Made by a program: the position numbers and the translations under genes. This document shows positions 17,197 through 25,743 of a stretch of 58,244 nt of DNA, in pieces. The stretch lies in the NCBI RefSeq assembly GCF_900089955.1, contig NZ_FLQX01000143.1, positions 1-58,244 of the forward strand, given 5' to 3'. Each line of letters opens with the position of its first letter. The first letter of the stretch is position 1. The notes under the pieces were generated by a model that was given only the letters and a program-made list of their open reading frames with translations, ran no database searches and had not been told where the DNA came from. The stretch comes from Candidatus Accumulibacter aalborgensis (GTDB lineage: Bacteria; Pseudomonadota; Gammaproteobacteria; Burkholderiales; Rhodocyclaceae).

Positions 17197-18756
17197 ATGG
17201 ATGAACTGCTACGACAAGCGACAACGGTCCTGCGCGGGATGTGGAGGCGTCGCTGGCTGGCGATCGTCGTCGCCTGGGTCGTCGGGGTCGCCAGTGTCGC
17301 GGCTGTCCTGATCATGCCCGACAAATACGAGGCTTCGGCGCGTGTTTTTGTCGATAGCCAGTCGATTCTCAGACCACTGATGTCAGGTCTGGTCACCCAG
17401 CCCAACGTCGATCAGCAGGTGATGATGCTGAGCCGCACCCTGATCACCCGGCCGAATGTCGAAAAGCTGATGCGGATGGCCGATCTTGACCTCAAGATCG
17501 AGTCCAAAGCGGACCGTGACGCGCTGGCCGAGACGGTGATGTCGACTCTGAAGATCAACAACACGACGCGTGACAATATCTACACCATCACCTATCGCGA
17601 CACCGAGCCGGAGCGTGCCAAACGGGTAGTGCAGTCGCTGGTATCGATTTTTGTCGAATCAAATCTCGGCGATGCGCGCAAGGACACGGAAGCCGCGCGG
17701 AAGTTCCTCGACGAACAGATCAAGGCCTACGAAAAGAAGCTCGAGGAGGCTGAGGCGCGCCTGAAGGAGTTCAAACTGCGCAATCTGTCGTCACAGGGTC
17801 CGGAGGGGAAGGATCATTTCGCTCAGATGAGTCAAGTCAGCACTCAGCTCGAGCAGAGCCGGCTCGAATTGCGCGAGGCGGAGCAATCGCGTGATGCGCT
17901 CAAGCGCGAGCTTCTCGGCGAGGAGCCGTCGCTGCTGCCCGATGTTGGCCGCGAGTCCACCGTCGGGGTGTCGATTCCTGAAATCGACAGTCGCCTCGAT
18001 GCGCTGCAGCGCAACCTGGATGGCATGTTGCAGCGTTTTACCGACAGACATCCCGATGTCGTCAGCACGCGTCGCCTGATCAAGGAACTGGAAGAGAGGA
18101 AGCGAGAAGAGGTCGTTGCCCGTCGCAAAGCAGCACTCAGCAATCCAACGACTTCGGTCAGTGTCAATCCGGTTCAGCAGCAGTTGAAGATCTCCCTGTC
18201 CGAGGGCGAGGCAAATGTCGCCGCCTTGCGTGCCCGGGTGGCCGAGTATCAGGCTCGCTACGAGCGGCTGAAAGCGGAGGCGACGCAAAAACCCCAGATC
18301 GAGGCGGAGTTTGCGCAACTCAATCGCGACTACGACATCAACAAGAAGAACTACGAACAACTCGTTCAACGGCGTGAATCGGCGAGCATGGGGAGCGAGA
18401 TGGACAACACCGCCGCGGCAGACTTCCGCCTGATCGATCCGCCACGGGCGTCGCCCAAGCCGGTAGCTCCGAATCGTTTCCTGCTGCTCCCGTTGACGCT
18501 GCTGCTGGCGCTGGCGGCCGCTGTGGCTGTCTCCTTTGCAGCCAGTCAGATCCGCCCCGTATTTTTCGATTCGCGTTCGCTGCGCGACGCTTGCGGCTTA
18601 CCGCTTCTGGGGACCGTCTCGCTGCTCGCGGACGAGGCACGGAAGCGCCGCGAGAGGAAGGATCTGGTGCGCTTTGCTGCTGCCTGTTTCTCGCTCGTTG
18701 GGGTCTACGGTGCGGGGCTCGTTGCCTTGTTTCTTCTTTCCGTCCGTACTGCCTGA
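17197..18756 (+). CDS. epsF: XrtA-system polysaccharide chain-length determinant (Wzz/GNVR family)
   Basis: 519 residues. An N-terminal membrane helix (about 18-40) starts the Wzz domain. A periplasmic part carries long coiled coils (about 150-400, with YEKKLEEAEARLKEFKLRN), then a C-terminal membrane helix (about 428-450). A second C-terminal hydrophobic segment (about 494-516) ends the protein, as in XrtA-type chain-length proteins. It works in the inner membrane with the separately encoded tyrosine autokinase just downstream to set polymer length and drive export. Confidence 0.9.
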   Translation: MDELLRQATTVLRGMWRRRWLAIVVAWVVGVASVAAVLIMPDKYEASARVFVDSQSILRPLMSGLVTQPNVDQQVMMLSRTLITRPNVEKLMRMADLDLKIESKADRDALAETVMSTLKINNTTRDNIYTITYRDTEPERAKRVVQSLVSIFVESNLGDARKDTEAARKFLDEQIKAYEKKLEEAEARLKEFKLRNLSSQGPEGKDHFAQMSQVSTQLEQSRLELREAEQSRDALKRELLGEEPSLLPDVGRESTVGVSIPEIDSRLDALQRNLDGMLQRFTDRHPDVVSTRRLIKELEERKREEVVARRKAALSNPTTSVSVNPVQQQLKISLSEGEANVAALRARVAEYQARYERLKAEATQKPQIEAEFAQLNRDYDINKKNYEQLVQRRESASMGSEMDNTAAADFRLIDPPRASPKPVAPNRFLLLPLTLLLALAAAVAVSFAASQIRPVFFDSRSLRDACGLPLLGTVSLLADEARKRRERKDLVRFAAACFSLVGVYGAGLVALFLLSVRTA

Positions 18757-18765
18757 GGAAAACTG

Positions 18766-19710
18766 ATGAGCCTCATTGAACAAGCGGCGACACGTCTGGC
18801 ACAACTGCGCAAGGCCGGCGTGGAGGTTCCCGGGGCGGTAGGTGACGCTGAGCAACTGCCGCCTCCCGTGCCGGTTGTCGACTCCGACGCGCCGGCGCCG
18901 ATAGAGCGGCCTGCCGTTACCCAGGTGGTGGTGGCTTCGTCGACGGATGCCCGGCCTGTTTCCCGGTACGTCGAGCTGGATTTGAATGCGCTCGTCCAGG
19001 CGGGTCTGATCAGTCCGGATGCGCCGCGCTCGCAGTTGGCCGACCAGTATCGCGTCATCAAGCGGCCCTTGATTGCCAATGCGATGGGCAAGGGGGCTGC
19101 GCCGGTAAAGCGTGGCAACCTGATCATGGTCACCAGTGCGCTCTCCGGTGAGGGCAAGAGTTTCACCGCGATAAACCTGGCGATGAGCATTGCCATGGAA
19201 CTGGACAACACGGTGATGCTGGTCGACGCCGATGTACCCAAGCCCTCGGTGCTCAGAATGCTCGGCGTCCCGCCGGCGCGCGGACTGCTCGACGTGCTCA
19301 CCGACGAGTCGGTCGATCTGTCCCAGGTCCTGATGCGCACCAGCGTCGAGAAGCTGACCATTCTGCCGAGCGGCACGCAGCACCCGCGGGCAACCGAACT
19401 CCTGGCCAGCGACGCCATGATCAACCTGCTCAACGAGATGGCCAGTCGCTACCCGGATCGGATCATCATTTTCGATTCGCCACCACTGCTGATGACCACG
19501 GAATCACGAGTGCTGGCCACGCACATGGGACAAGTGGTTGTCGTGGTGCGGGCAGAATCAACCTGTCGCAGCGATCTCAAGCACGCTCTGGCGGCCATTG
19601 AATCCTGCCCGGTAAAGCTGATGCTGCTCAATCAGGCGCGCGCAAGCACCCAGGATGGTTATGGTTATGGGTATGGCTACGGTTATGGCTATGGTTCAGA
19701 AGGTGCTTGA
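18766..19710 (+). CDS. epsG: XrtA-associated tyrosine autokinase (BY-kinase)
   Basis: 314 residues. The P-loop is SALSGEGKS (124-132), Walker A' VMLVDADVPKPS (150-161) and Walker B IIIFDSPPLL. The N-terminal 110 residues are variable with YRVIKRPL before the kinase. The C-terminal tyrosine cluster, the autophosphorylation target of bacterial tyrosine kinases, is a pure Gly-Tyr repeat here: six GY units at 298-309, then GSEGA. It pairs with EpsF as the cytoplasmic half of the co-polymerase. GAGGAA precedes the ATG. The GY-coding repeat runs into the presumed start region of the next gene. Confidence 0.92.
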   Translation: MSLIEQAATRLAQLRKAGVEVPGAVGDAEQLPPPVPVVDSDAPAPIERPAVTQVVVASSTDARPVSRYVELDLNALVQAGLISPDAPRSQLADQYRVIKRPLIANAMGKGAAPVKRGNLIMVTSALSGEGKSFTAINLAMSIAMELDNTVMLVDADVPKPSVLRMLGVPPARGLLDVLTDESVDLSQVLMRTSVEKLTILPSGTQHPRATELLASDAMINLLNEMASRYPDRIIIFDSPPLLMTTESRVLATHMGQVVVVVRAESTCRSDLKHALAAIESCPVKLMLLNQARASTQDGYGYGYGYGYGYGSEGA

Positions 19711-21400
19711 ACGGGTGGACTGCCCTGCACGGCGGGCGCTGCCTTCGGCGAGTGATCGACGACCGGGCAAGGAGGTCAGGAAAGGTGGTCGTGGCGGCCA
19801 GACGTCGGCGTCGTGGTTCGGTGTCGCGCTGATCTGCGCGGCGCTTCCGGCGCATGCTCAGGTGGGCGACATCGCGCCGGCCCTGGAGGCAAGCCAGACG
19901 CCAAACTCCGCGAACCCGGCGACCGATGCGGGAACCGACGGCGTCGCGGCCAGCGCACGCGCGCCAAAGTGGCAGATCAAACCGATCATCGCGGTCAACG
20001 AAACCCTGACCAACAATGTGTTTCTGACCTCTACCAAACCAACCAGTGATCTGGTGTCCTCGATCACTCCAGGCATCTCGATCGATGGCAAGGGCGCTCG
20101 TGCCAGCCTGCGCCTCAACTATTCGCTCACGGAAAACCTCTATGCACGGGAGTCCGCTTCGAACAACCATCAGAATGCGCTGACTGCGATTGGCACGCTC
20201 CAGGCGATCGAGGACTGGTTGTTCATCGATGCTACCGGGACCATCTCACAACAGTACATTTCTCCCTTCGGCAATGTGTCACCGAGTAGTGCCAGCATCA
20301 ACAACAACCAGACCGAGACCTCGAACTACTCCATTTCCCCGTACATAAAAGGGAGATTCATGTCGTCCAGCGAATATATTTTGCGCTACAAGGTGGCGAC
20401 CACCACCTCACAGTCATCGCTGACCTCCGACCTGACGACCAGCGAGTGGTTGGGCAAGATCAAAGGCCTTACGGCCTTGAGTGCGCTCACCTGGTCGCTC
20501 GATGCGAGCAGGGTGAGCACCAACTACCAGGTGGGTCGGGACACCGAAGACACGCGCTATGGGGCAACGCTTTCTTACCGCTTCAATCCGGAGATTCAGC
20601 TTACCCTGATTGCCGGGCAGGAATCGAATAATTACGTCAGTTCGCAGCAGGAGACCCATGGCGATTCGGGTTTTGGCGTTCTGTGGACGCCTGGCCCGCG
20701 CACCAAGTTCGAAGCGACCGCGACCCAGCGTTTCTTCGGCAATGGCTACCAGGTCGGTTTCAGCCACCGGATGCCGCTCTCATTGATCACCTATACGGCG
20801 AGCAGGAACGTCACTTTCCAGCCGTCTGGCGTCAGCAACACCGGGCAGGGGAGCAACTACGACGCCTATTACGCGATCATCGCGGCGAACAACCCTGGGC
20901 TACCGGCGGAGGCAATCAGTGCCCAGGTCAATCAGGTTCTGCAAAGCAGAGGAGTTCCGGCAAACGGCGCTGTACTCAGTGATTATCTGAGCAATCGGCC
21001 AAACTTGCAGAGCCTGCAGAACGTTTCCTTTGCCTTGCTTGGCGCTCGAAATACCGTCACCTTGACGGCGACGGAGAACGAGCAACAGCCGCTGACCGTC
21101 GCCAACGGGGTGACCGATAACTTTTCGACGAGCAGTCGGACGCTTCAACGCGGCTTTGGCATCGTCTGGGGACATCAGTTGACGGCCTTCTCGTCGCTCT
21201 CGCTATCGATCAATCAACAGCGCAGCATCGGTTTCACGGCCAACTCGCCCGATACCAAGACCGAAGGCGCGTATCTGCTGTTTACCAGTCGGCTGACGCC
21301 CAACACCAACGCCAACATGACGGCACGACGGGTGATCGCCAGTGGCTTGACTGGCTACACCGAGAGCGCGCTGACCGGCGGGTTGTCCTACAGTTTCTGA
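19691..21400 (+). CDS. PEP-CTERM/XrtA-associated outer membrane beta-barrel protein
   Basis: About 569 residues from the ATG at 19691. GTG codons at 19703 and 19715 are possible starts too, and 19715 has a GAAGG at fair distance. A long basic N-region leads to a signal sequence (SWFGVALICAALPAHAQ). The mature part is rich in alternating beta strands with Asn/Ser/Thr turns (ASLRLNYSLTENLYAR, TLSYRFNPEIQLTLIAG) and ends in GGLSYSF with a terminal Phe, the signature of barrel insertion. It matches the TIGR03016-type family found only in exosortase loci. A role in exopolysaccharide export or surface attachment is likely but undefined. It overlaps the kinase gene by 20 bases. Confidence 0.85.
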   Translation: MVQKVLERVDCPARRALPSASDRRPGKEVRKGGRGGQTSASWFGVALICAALPAHAQVGDIAPALEASQTPNSANPATDAGTDGVAASARAPKWQIKPIIAVNETLTNNVFLTSTKPTSDLVSSITPGISIDGKGARASLRLNYSLTENLYARESASNNHQNALTAIGTLQAIEDWLFIDATGTISQQYISPFGNVSPSSASINNNQTETSNYSISPYIKGRFMSSSEYILRYKVATTTSQSSLTSDLTTSEWLGKIKGLTALSALTWSLDASRVSTNYQVGRDTEDTRYGATLSYRFNPEIQLTLIAGQESNNYVSSQQETHGDSGFGVLWTPGPRTKFEATATQRFFGNGYQVGFSHRMPLSLITYTASRNVTFQPSGVSNTGQGSNYDAYYAIIAANNPGLPAEAISAQVNQVLQSRGVPANGAVLSDYLSNRPNLQSLQNVSFALLGARNTVTLTATENEQQPLTVANGVTDNFSTSSRTLQRGFGIVWGHQLTAFSSLSLSINQQRSIGFTANSPDTKTEGAYLLFTSRLTPNTNANMTARRVIASGLTGYTESALTGGLSYSF

Positions 21401-21409
21401 TCGGACGTC

Positions 21410-22504
21410 ATGTACGAGTCCTTCTATGGCTTGACCAGCAAGCCTTTTCAACTGAATCCAGACCCCTCGTTCTATTTCGCCAGCAAGCAGCACCGCCGGG
21501 CGATGGCCTACCTGGAATATGGCCTGAATCAGAACGAGGGCTTCATTGTGGTCACCGGCGAGGTTGGGGCGGGCAAGACAACCATCGTGCGCGGTTTGCT
21601 CAATGACCTTGATGCCGAGAAAGTGGTCGCTGCTCAACTGGTCACCACGCAACTCGACGCCGAGGATACCTTGCGTATGGTGGCCGCGGCTTTCGGCGTC
21701 GGGACGAAGAATGTGGCCAAGTCGGATATGCTGCTGGCGCTCGAGGCGTACCTGGTCGACATCACCCGCCAGGGCAAGCGTTGCCTGCTGATTGTCGACG
21801 AAGCGCAGAACCTGACGCCGCGTGCGGTTGAAGAACTGCGCATGCTGTCGAATTTCCAGTTCGGCACCCAGGCGTTGTTGCAAACATTCCTGGTTGGTCA
21901 GCCTGAGTTCCGGAGGGTCATGCAAAGCCCGCAGATGCTGCAGTTGCGGCAACGCGTGATTGCTGCCTGTCACATTGGCCCGATGGATCAAGACGAAACG
22001 CAGGCCTATATCGAACACCGGCTCAAGTGCGCAGGGTCGCAAGGCCTGCCAAAGTTCGATGCCGGAGCCTTCGAGGCGCTTTTCGAGGCCAGTGGCGGTG
22101 TGCCGCGACGCATCAACTCGCATTGCGATCGTCTCCTGTTGTCCGGTTTCCTGAATGGAAAGACCGATTTCCAACGTACGGACGTCGAACAAGTGGCCAA
22201 GGACCTCCGGGAGGAGACGCAAGCGGCTTCGCCGATGTCGCCTGTTCAGATCAACGAGGCTGATCAGGGGGCCATGAACCCGGAAGCGACAGATAGCGCC
22301 ATTTTGGACATCGACCTGTCTCGGCTCGCCATGGACCCGAGTACGGCAGATCAGGCGTCGCGCGTGATTGCTGATCTGAAAAGCAGTCACGCCGAGCAGC
22401 GAATGATCCGCGTCGAGCGCAGCATGTTCCGGCTCGAACGCAATAACGCAGCGCTTCTCTCCCTGCTCCAGCAACTGGTGGATGCAGTCCGGACAAAACA
22501 GTGA
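21410..22504 (+). CDS. XrtA-system-associated ATPase (ExeA/GspA-like AAA)
   Basis: 364 residues. It begins MYESFYGLTSKPFQLNPDP, the usual start of the family. Walker A is GEVGAGKT (50-57), Walker B CLLIVDEAQNL, and an RRINSHCDRLLL motif follows at about 231-242. The last 100 residues are variable and end in a short coiled coil. It resembles the ExeA/GspA ATPases that help envelope machinery cross the cell wall, but lacks their transmembrane and peptidoglycan-binding part. It lies nine bases after the barrel gene in the EPS operon. Confidence 0.9.
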   Translation: MYESFYGLTSKPFQLNPDPSFYFASKQHRRAMAYLEYGLNQNEGFIVVTGEVGAGKTTIVRGLLNDLDAEKVVAAQLVTTQLDAEDTLRMVAAAFGVGTKNVAKSDMLLALEAYLVDITRQGKRCLLIVDEAQNLTPRAVEELRMLSNFQFGTQALLQTFLVGQPEFRRVMQSPQMLQLRQRVIAACHIGPMDQDETQAYIEHRLKCAGSQGLPKFDAGAFEALFEASGGVPRRINSHCDRLLLSGFLNGKTDFQRTDVEQVAKDLREETQAASPMSPVQINEADQGAMNPEATDSAILDIDLSRLAMDPSTADQASRVIADLKSSHAEQRMIRVERSMFRLERNNAALLSLLQQLVDAVRTKQ

Positions 22505-22516
22505 AGGGAATGAGTC

Positions 22517-23695
22517 TTGTCGAATGAGTTGGTATGGCCCGCTGATTTGGGGCCGGTGGTCTGCGTCGTCGGCGCACGGCCCAATTTCATGAAAATGGCC
22601 CCCATCCTGCGCGCTTTCGGCGGCCATCGTCCGGCCGTGCCGACGCTGCTCGTCCACACCGGTCAGCATTACGACAACGATATGAACGATCGCTTGTTCG
22701 TCGACCTGCGCCTACCGCATCCTGACGTCAACCTCGAGGTCGGTTCAGGGACCCACGCTGTGCAGACAGCGGAGGTGATGCGACGTTTCGAGCCGGTCGT
22801 CGATGCGCACAGACCTTCCTGCGTCCTGGTCGTCGGCGACGTCAATTCGACCCTGGCCTGTACTCTGGTCTGCGCCAAGAAGGGCGTGCCGGTGGTCCAT
22901 GTCGAAGCCGGTCTGCGCAGCTACGATCGGGCAATGCCGGAGGAGATCAACCGGCTGCTCACCGACCAGATTGCCGACCGCCTGTACACCACCGAGCGCA
23001 GCGCGCACACCAACCTGGCGCGTGAAGGCGTTGCCGAGGAACGCGTGCGCTTCGTCGGCAACGTGATGATCGACTCGTTACTCTCGAATCGGGAATTTGC
23101 TCACTCGCCGGCGAAGAGCCTGCAGATGGCCGGTATCGATCCGGCGGTGGTCGATGACCCGCTGGGTTATGGCGTGGTGACTTTGCACCGGCCATCCAAT
23201 GTCGATCGCGCGCAGACCCTCGCGCCACTACTGACCGTGTTGCGCGAAGTCGCGGACAGACTGCCCCTGATCTTTGCCCTCCATCCACGCACGCGTGCCA
23301 ACATCGAACGTTTTGGTCTGCTTGAACTGCTGGCCGGCAGTCGCATCGTCCTGCTGCCGCCGCAGGGTTACCTCGAAATGCTCGGATTGTTGGCCGGTGC
23401 AAGACTTGTACTCTCCGATTCCGGGGGCTTGCAGGAAGAAACGACGGCACTCGGAGTTCCGTGCCTGACCATACGTGACAACACCGAACGTCCGATCACC
23501 GTCGAGCAGGGAACCAATACCATGGTTGGCTGCGACCCGCAGGCGATCCGCAAGGGCGTCGACGAGATTCTGGGTGGGACCGGCAAAAGCGGCCGCATCC
23601 CCGAGCTCTGGGATGGTTACGCAGCCCCGAGAATCGCCGAGGATCTGTGCCAGTGGCTGCTCGCCCGCCATGCGCAGTGCCAGACGCCAGACTGA
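22517..23695 (+). CDS. wecB: UDP-N-acetylglucosamine 2-epimerase (non-hydrolysing)
   Basis: 392 residues. Motifs include VVGARPNFMKMAP at the N-terminus, VHVEAGLRSYDRAMPEEINR and DSGGLQEET, all typical of the WecB/MnaA family. It converts UDP-GlcNAc to UDP-ManNAc in the cytoplasm. The start is a TTG with AAGGGA nine bases before it; the next in-frame start (GTG 22556) would cut into the first strand. No WecC dehydrogenase is in the window, so ManNAc itself may be the sugar used. Confidence 0.92.
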   Translation: MSNELVWPADLGPVVCVVGARPNFMKMAPILRAFGGHRPAVPTLLVHTGQHYDNDMNDRLFVDLRLPHPDVNLEVGSGTHAVQTAEVMRRFEPVVDAHRPSCVLVVGDVNSTLACTLVCAKKGVPVVHVEAGLRSYDRAMPEEINRLLTDQIADRLYTTERSAHTNLAREGVAEERVRFVGNVMIDSLLSNREFAHSPAKSLQMAGIDPAVVDDPLGYGVVTLHRPSNVDRAQTLAPLLTVLREVADRLPLIFALHPRTRANIERFGLLELLAGSRIVLLPPQGYLEMLGLLAGARLVLSDSGGLQEETTALGVPCLTIRDNTERPITVEQGTNTMVGCDPQAIRKGVDEILGGTGKSGRIPELWDGYAAPRIAEDLCQWLLARHAQCQTPD

Positions 23696-23706
23696 CGAGC
23701 TGCCCG

Positions 23707-24573
23707 ATGCCAAGCCAACCATTGACCAACGCGCTGACGATAGACGTCGAAGACTACTTTCAGGTCTCCGCGCTGGCCCCCTACATTCCGCGCGATCAAT
23801 GGGAAACGCGCGAATGCCGGGTCGAACGGAACGTCGACCGGATTCTCCTGATGCTCGGTGAACAACGGACCAGGGCCACCTTCTTCACGCTCGGCTGGAT
23901 TGCCCAACGCTACCCGCAGTTGGTGCGCCGCATCGTCGACGGTGGTCATGAGTTGGCCAGCCATGGCTACGGTCATCAGCGGGCCAGTGAGATGACTGAA
24001 GCTGATTTTTCTGCCGACGTCGAGCGGGCCAAGAAGATGCTCGAAGACCTCTCCGGGCAGGAGGTCAAAGGCTACCGCGCGCCGAGCTTTTCGATTGGCG
24101 AAAGCAATCTCTGGGCTTTCGACTGCCTCGAACGGGCGGGTTATCGCTACAGTTCGAGCATTTACCCGATCCGCCATGATCACTACGGCATGCCGGACGC
24201 TCCACGCTTCGCGCACCAGGTACGTGCGGGGCTGGTCGAACTGCCGGTGACCACTGCGCGATTCCTCAATCGGAACTGGCCAGCGAGCGGCGGCGGCTAT
24301 TTCCGCCTGCTGCCTTATCCGCTGTCGCGTTGGCTGCTGCAAAAGGTCAATGAGATCGATCGTCAGCCGGCGATTTTCTATTTTCACCCCTGGGAAATCG
24401 ATGCCGGCCAGCCGCGAATTCCCGGTATCAGTGCCAAGACGCGCTTTCGCCACTACGTCAACCTGCAACACACTGAAGGCCGACTCAGGCGACTGATTGC
24501 CGACTTCAACTGGGGGCGTATGGATGAGGTGTTTCTCGGTAGCGCTGCCCAGTTGCCATTGGTGAAAGCATGA
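23707..24573 (+). CDS. XrtA-system polysaccharide deacetylase (NodB + DUF3473)
   Basis: 288 residues. It begins with TIDVEDYFQVSA, where the Asp-Val-Glu-Asp replaces the usual catalytic and metal Asp pair of NodB enzymes. HELASHGYGHQ supplies the two metal-binding His. GYRAPSFSI follows, and the C-terminal extension has FYFHPWEID typical of DUF3473. It would remove acetyl groups from the nascent polymer or a lipid-linked intermediate. Its TGA overlaps the start of the FemAB-like gene (ATGA at 24570). Confidence 0.92.
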   Translation: MPSQPLTNALTIDVEDYFQVSALAPYIPRDQWETRECRVERNVDRILLMLGEQRTRATFFTLGWIAQRYPQLVRRIVDGGHELASHGYGHQRASEMTEADFSADVERAKKMLEDLSGQEVKGYRAPSFSIGESNLWAFDCLERAGYRYSSSIYPIRHDHYGMPDAPRFAHQVRAGLVELPVTTARFLNRNWPASGGGYFRLLPYPLSRWLLQKVNEIDRQPAIFYFHPWEIDAGQPRIPGISAKTRFRHYVNLQHTEGRLRRLIADFNWGRMDEVFLGSAAQLPLVKA

Positions 24574-25664
24574 GGATGAGTACTGAGGAGGCTGCCCGCC
24601 TCGCTGCGGCGAGCGCACCAATTTCGGTCAAGCACCTGGACGCTGACGACCGTGCTGCGGTGGCGCGCTGGGAGGCTTTTGTTGATGCCTGTCCGGAAGC
24701 TACTTTCTTCCACAAGGCCGGCTGGCAACAGATCATCGACCAGGTCTTTGGCCATCGAACGTATTTTCTATACGCCGAGCGCGCGGGAGTGGTCGAAGGC
24801 GTTCTGCCGCTGGCGCAAGTGAACAGCGTGCTGTTCGGGAACTCGCTGGTGGGCCTGCCATTTGCAGTCTATGGTGGCGTCGCTGCGACCAGCGCGGCGG
24901 CGGCCGCGGCGCTGGAACTTGAGGCGCAGGCACTGGCCAGTCGCCTCGACGTGGGCCATCTGGAGTTGCGCAACGTCTGCCAACGTCATCCGGAATGGCC
25001 GACACAGGATCTCTACGTCAGATTTCGCAAGGCCATTGCACCTGAGGTAGAAGCCAACCTGCTGGCCATCCCGCGCAAGCAGCGCGCGATGGTGCGCAAG
25101 GGAATCAAGAACGGCTTGCGCAGCGAGATTGACGCCGACGCTGGTCGCTTCTTCGCGCTCTATGCCGACAACGTCCACCGCCATGGGACGCCGGCCTTTT
25201 CGAGGCGCTACTTCGAGGCCCTGTTGCAGGTGTTCGCTGCCGATTGTGAGGTACTTACCGTCGTTGATGGAGCGACAGGATCGGGCCGTCCGCTGAGTAG
25301 CGTCCTGAGCTTCTATTTTCGCGACGAAGTGTTGCCCTACTATGCCGGTGACGAGGTCTCGGCGCGCGAGCTTGCGGCCAACGATTTCAAGTACTGGGAG
25401 TTGATGCGCCGCTCCTGCGAGCGGGGGCTGAAGGTTTTCGACTACGGTCGCAGCAAGCAGGGTACCGGGTCCTTTGCCTTCAAGAAGAACTGGGGGTTCG
25501 AGCCACAGCCGCTGTTTTACGAGTATTGCCTCTACCGCCGCGACTCAATTCCGCAAAACAATCCGTCGAATGCCAAATACCGTCTGCTCATCGAGACCTG
25601 GCGGCGGCTGCCGATAGGCGTCGCCAACTGGCTGGGGCCGCTGATTGTTCGCCACCTCGGGTGA
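24570..25664 (+). CDS. FemAB-family XrtA-system protein (GNAT-type acyl transferase)
   Basis: 364 residues with two tandem GNAT-like folds as in FemAB peptidyltransferases: ATFFHKAGWQQIIDQVFGHR near residue 49, and a C-terminal half with FKYWELMRRSCERGLKVFDYGRSKQGTGSFAFKK (split here as two adjacent motifs). Members of this subfamily occur in exosortase gene clusters, where an aminoacyl or acyl transfer to a glycan is suspected. The exact reaction is unknown. ATGA overlap with the deacetylase. Confidence 0.88.
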   Translation: MRMSTEEAARLAAASAPISVKHLDADDRAAVARWEAFVDACPEATFFHKAGWQQIIDQVFGHRTYFLYAERAGVVEGVLPLAQVNSVLFGNSLVGLPFAVYGGVAATSAAAAAALELEAQALASRLDVGHLELRNVCQRHPEWPTQDLYVRFRKAIAPEVEANLLAIPRKQRAMVRKGIKNGLRSEIDADAGRFFALYADNVHRHGTPAFSRRYFEALLQVFAADCEVLTVVDGATGSGRPLSSVLSFYFRDEVLPYYAGDEVSARELAANDFKYWELMRRSCERGLKVFDYGRSKQGTGSFAFKKNWGFEPQPLFYEYCLYRRDSIPQNNPSNAKYRLLIETWRRLPIGVANWLGPLIVRHLG

Positions 25665-25743
25665 TCGCGCTCAGGCTCTTCCCACGCGCGCAGGGTGAAC
25701 CGATGACCCCTGCGCGCACCAGACATCCGCTGAAAGTCAAGCC

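Noticed and set aside
21203-22669. Long minus-strand frame across the XrtA ATPase gene
   Set aside because: The plus-strand ATPase has complete Walker motifs, and the antisense product has no recognisable domain.
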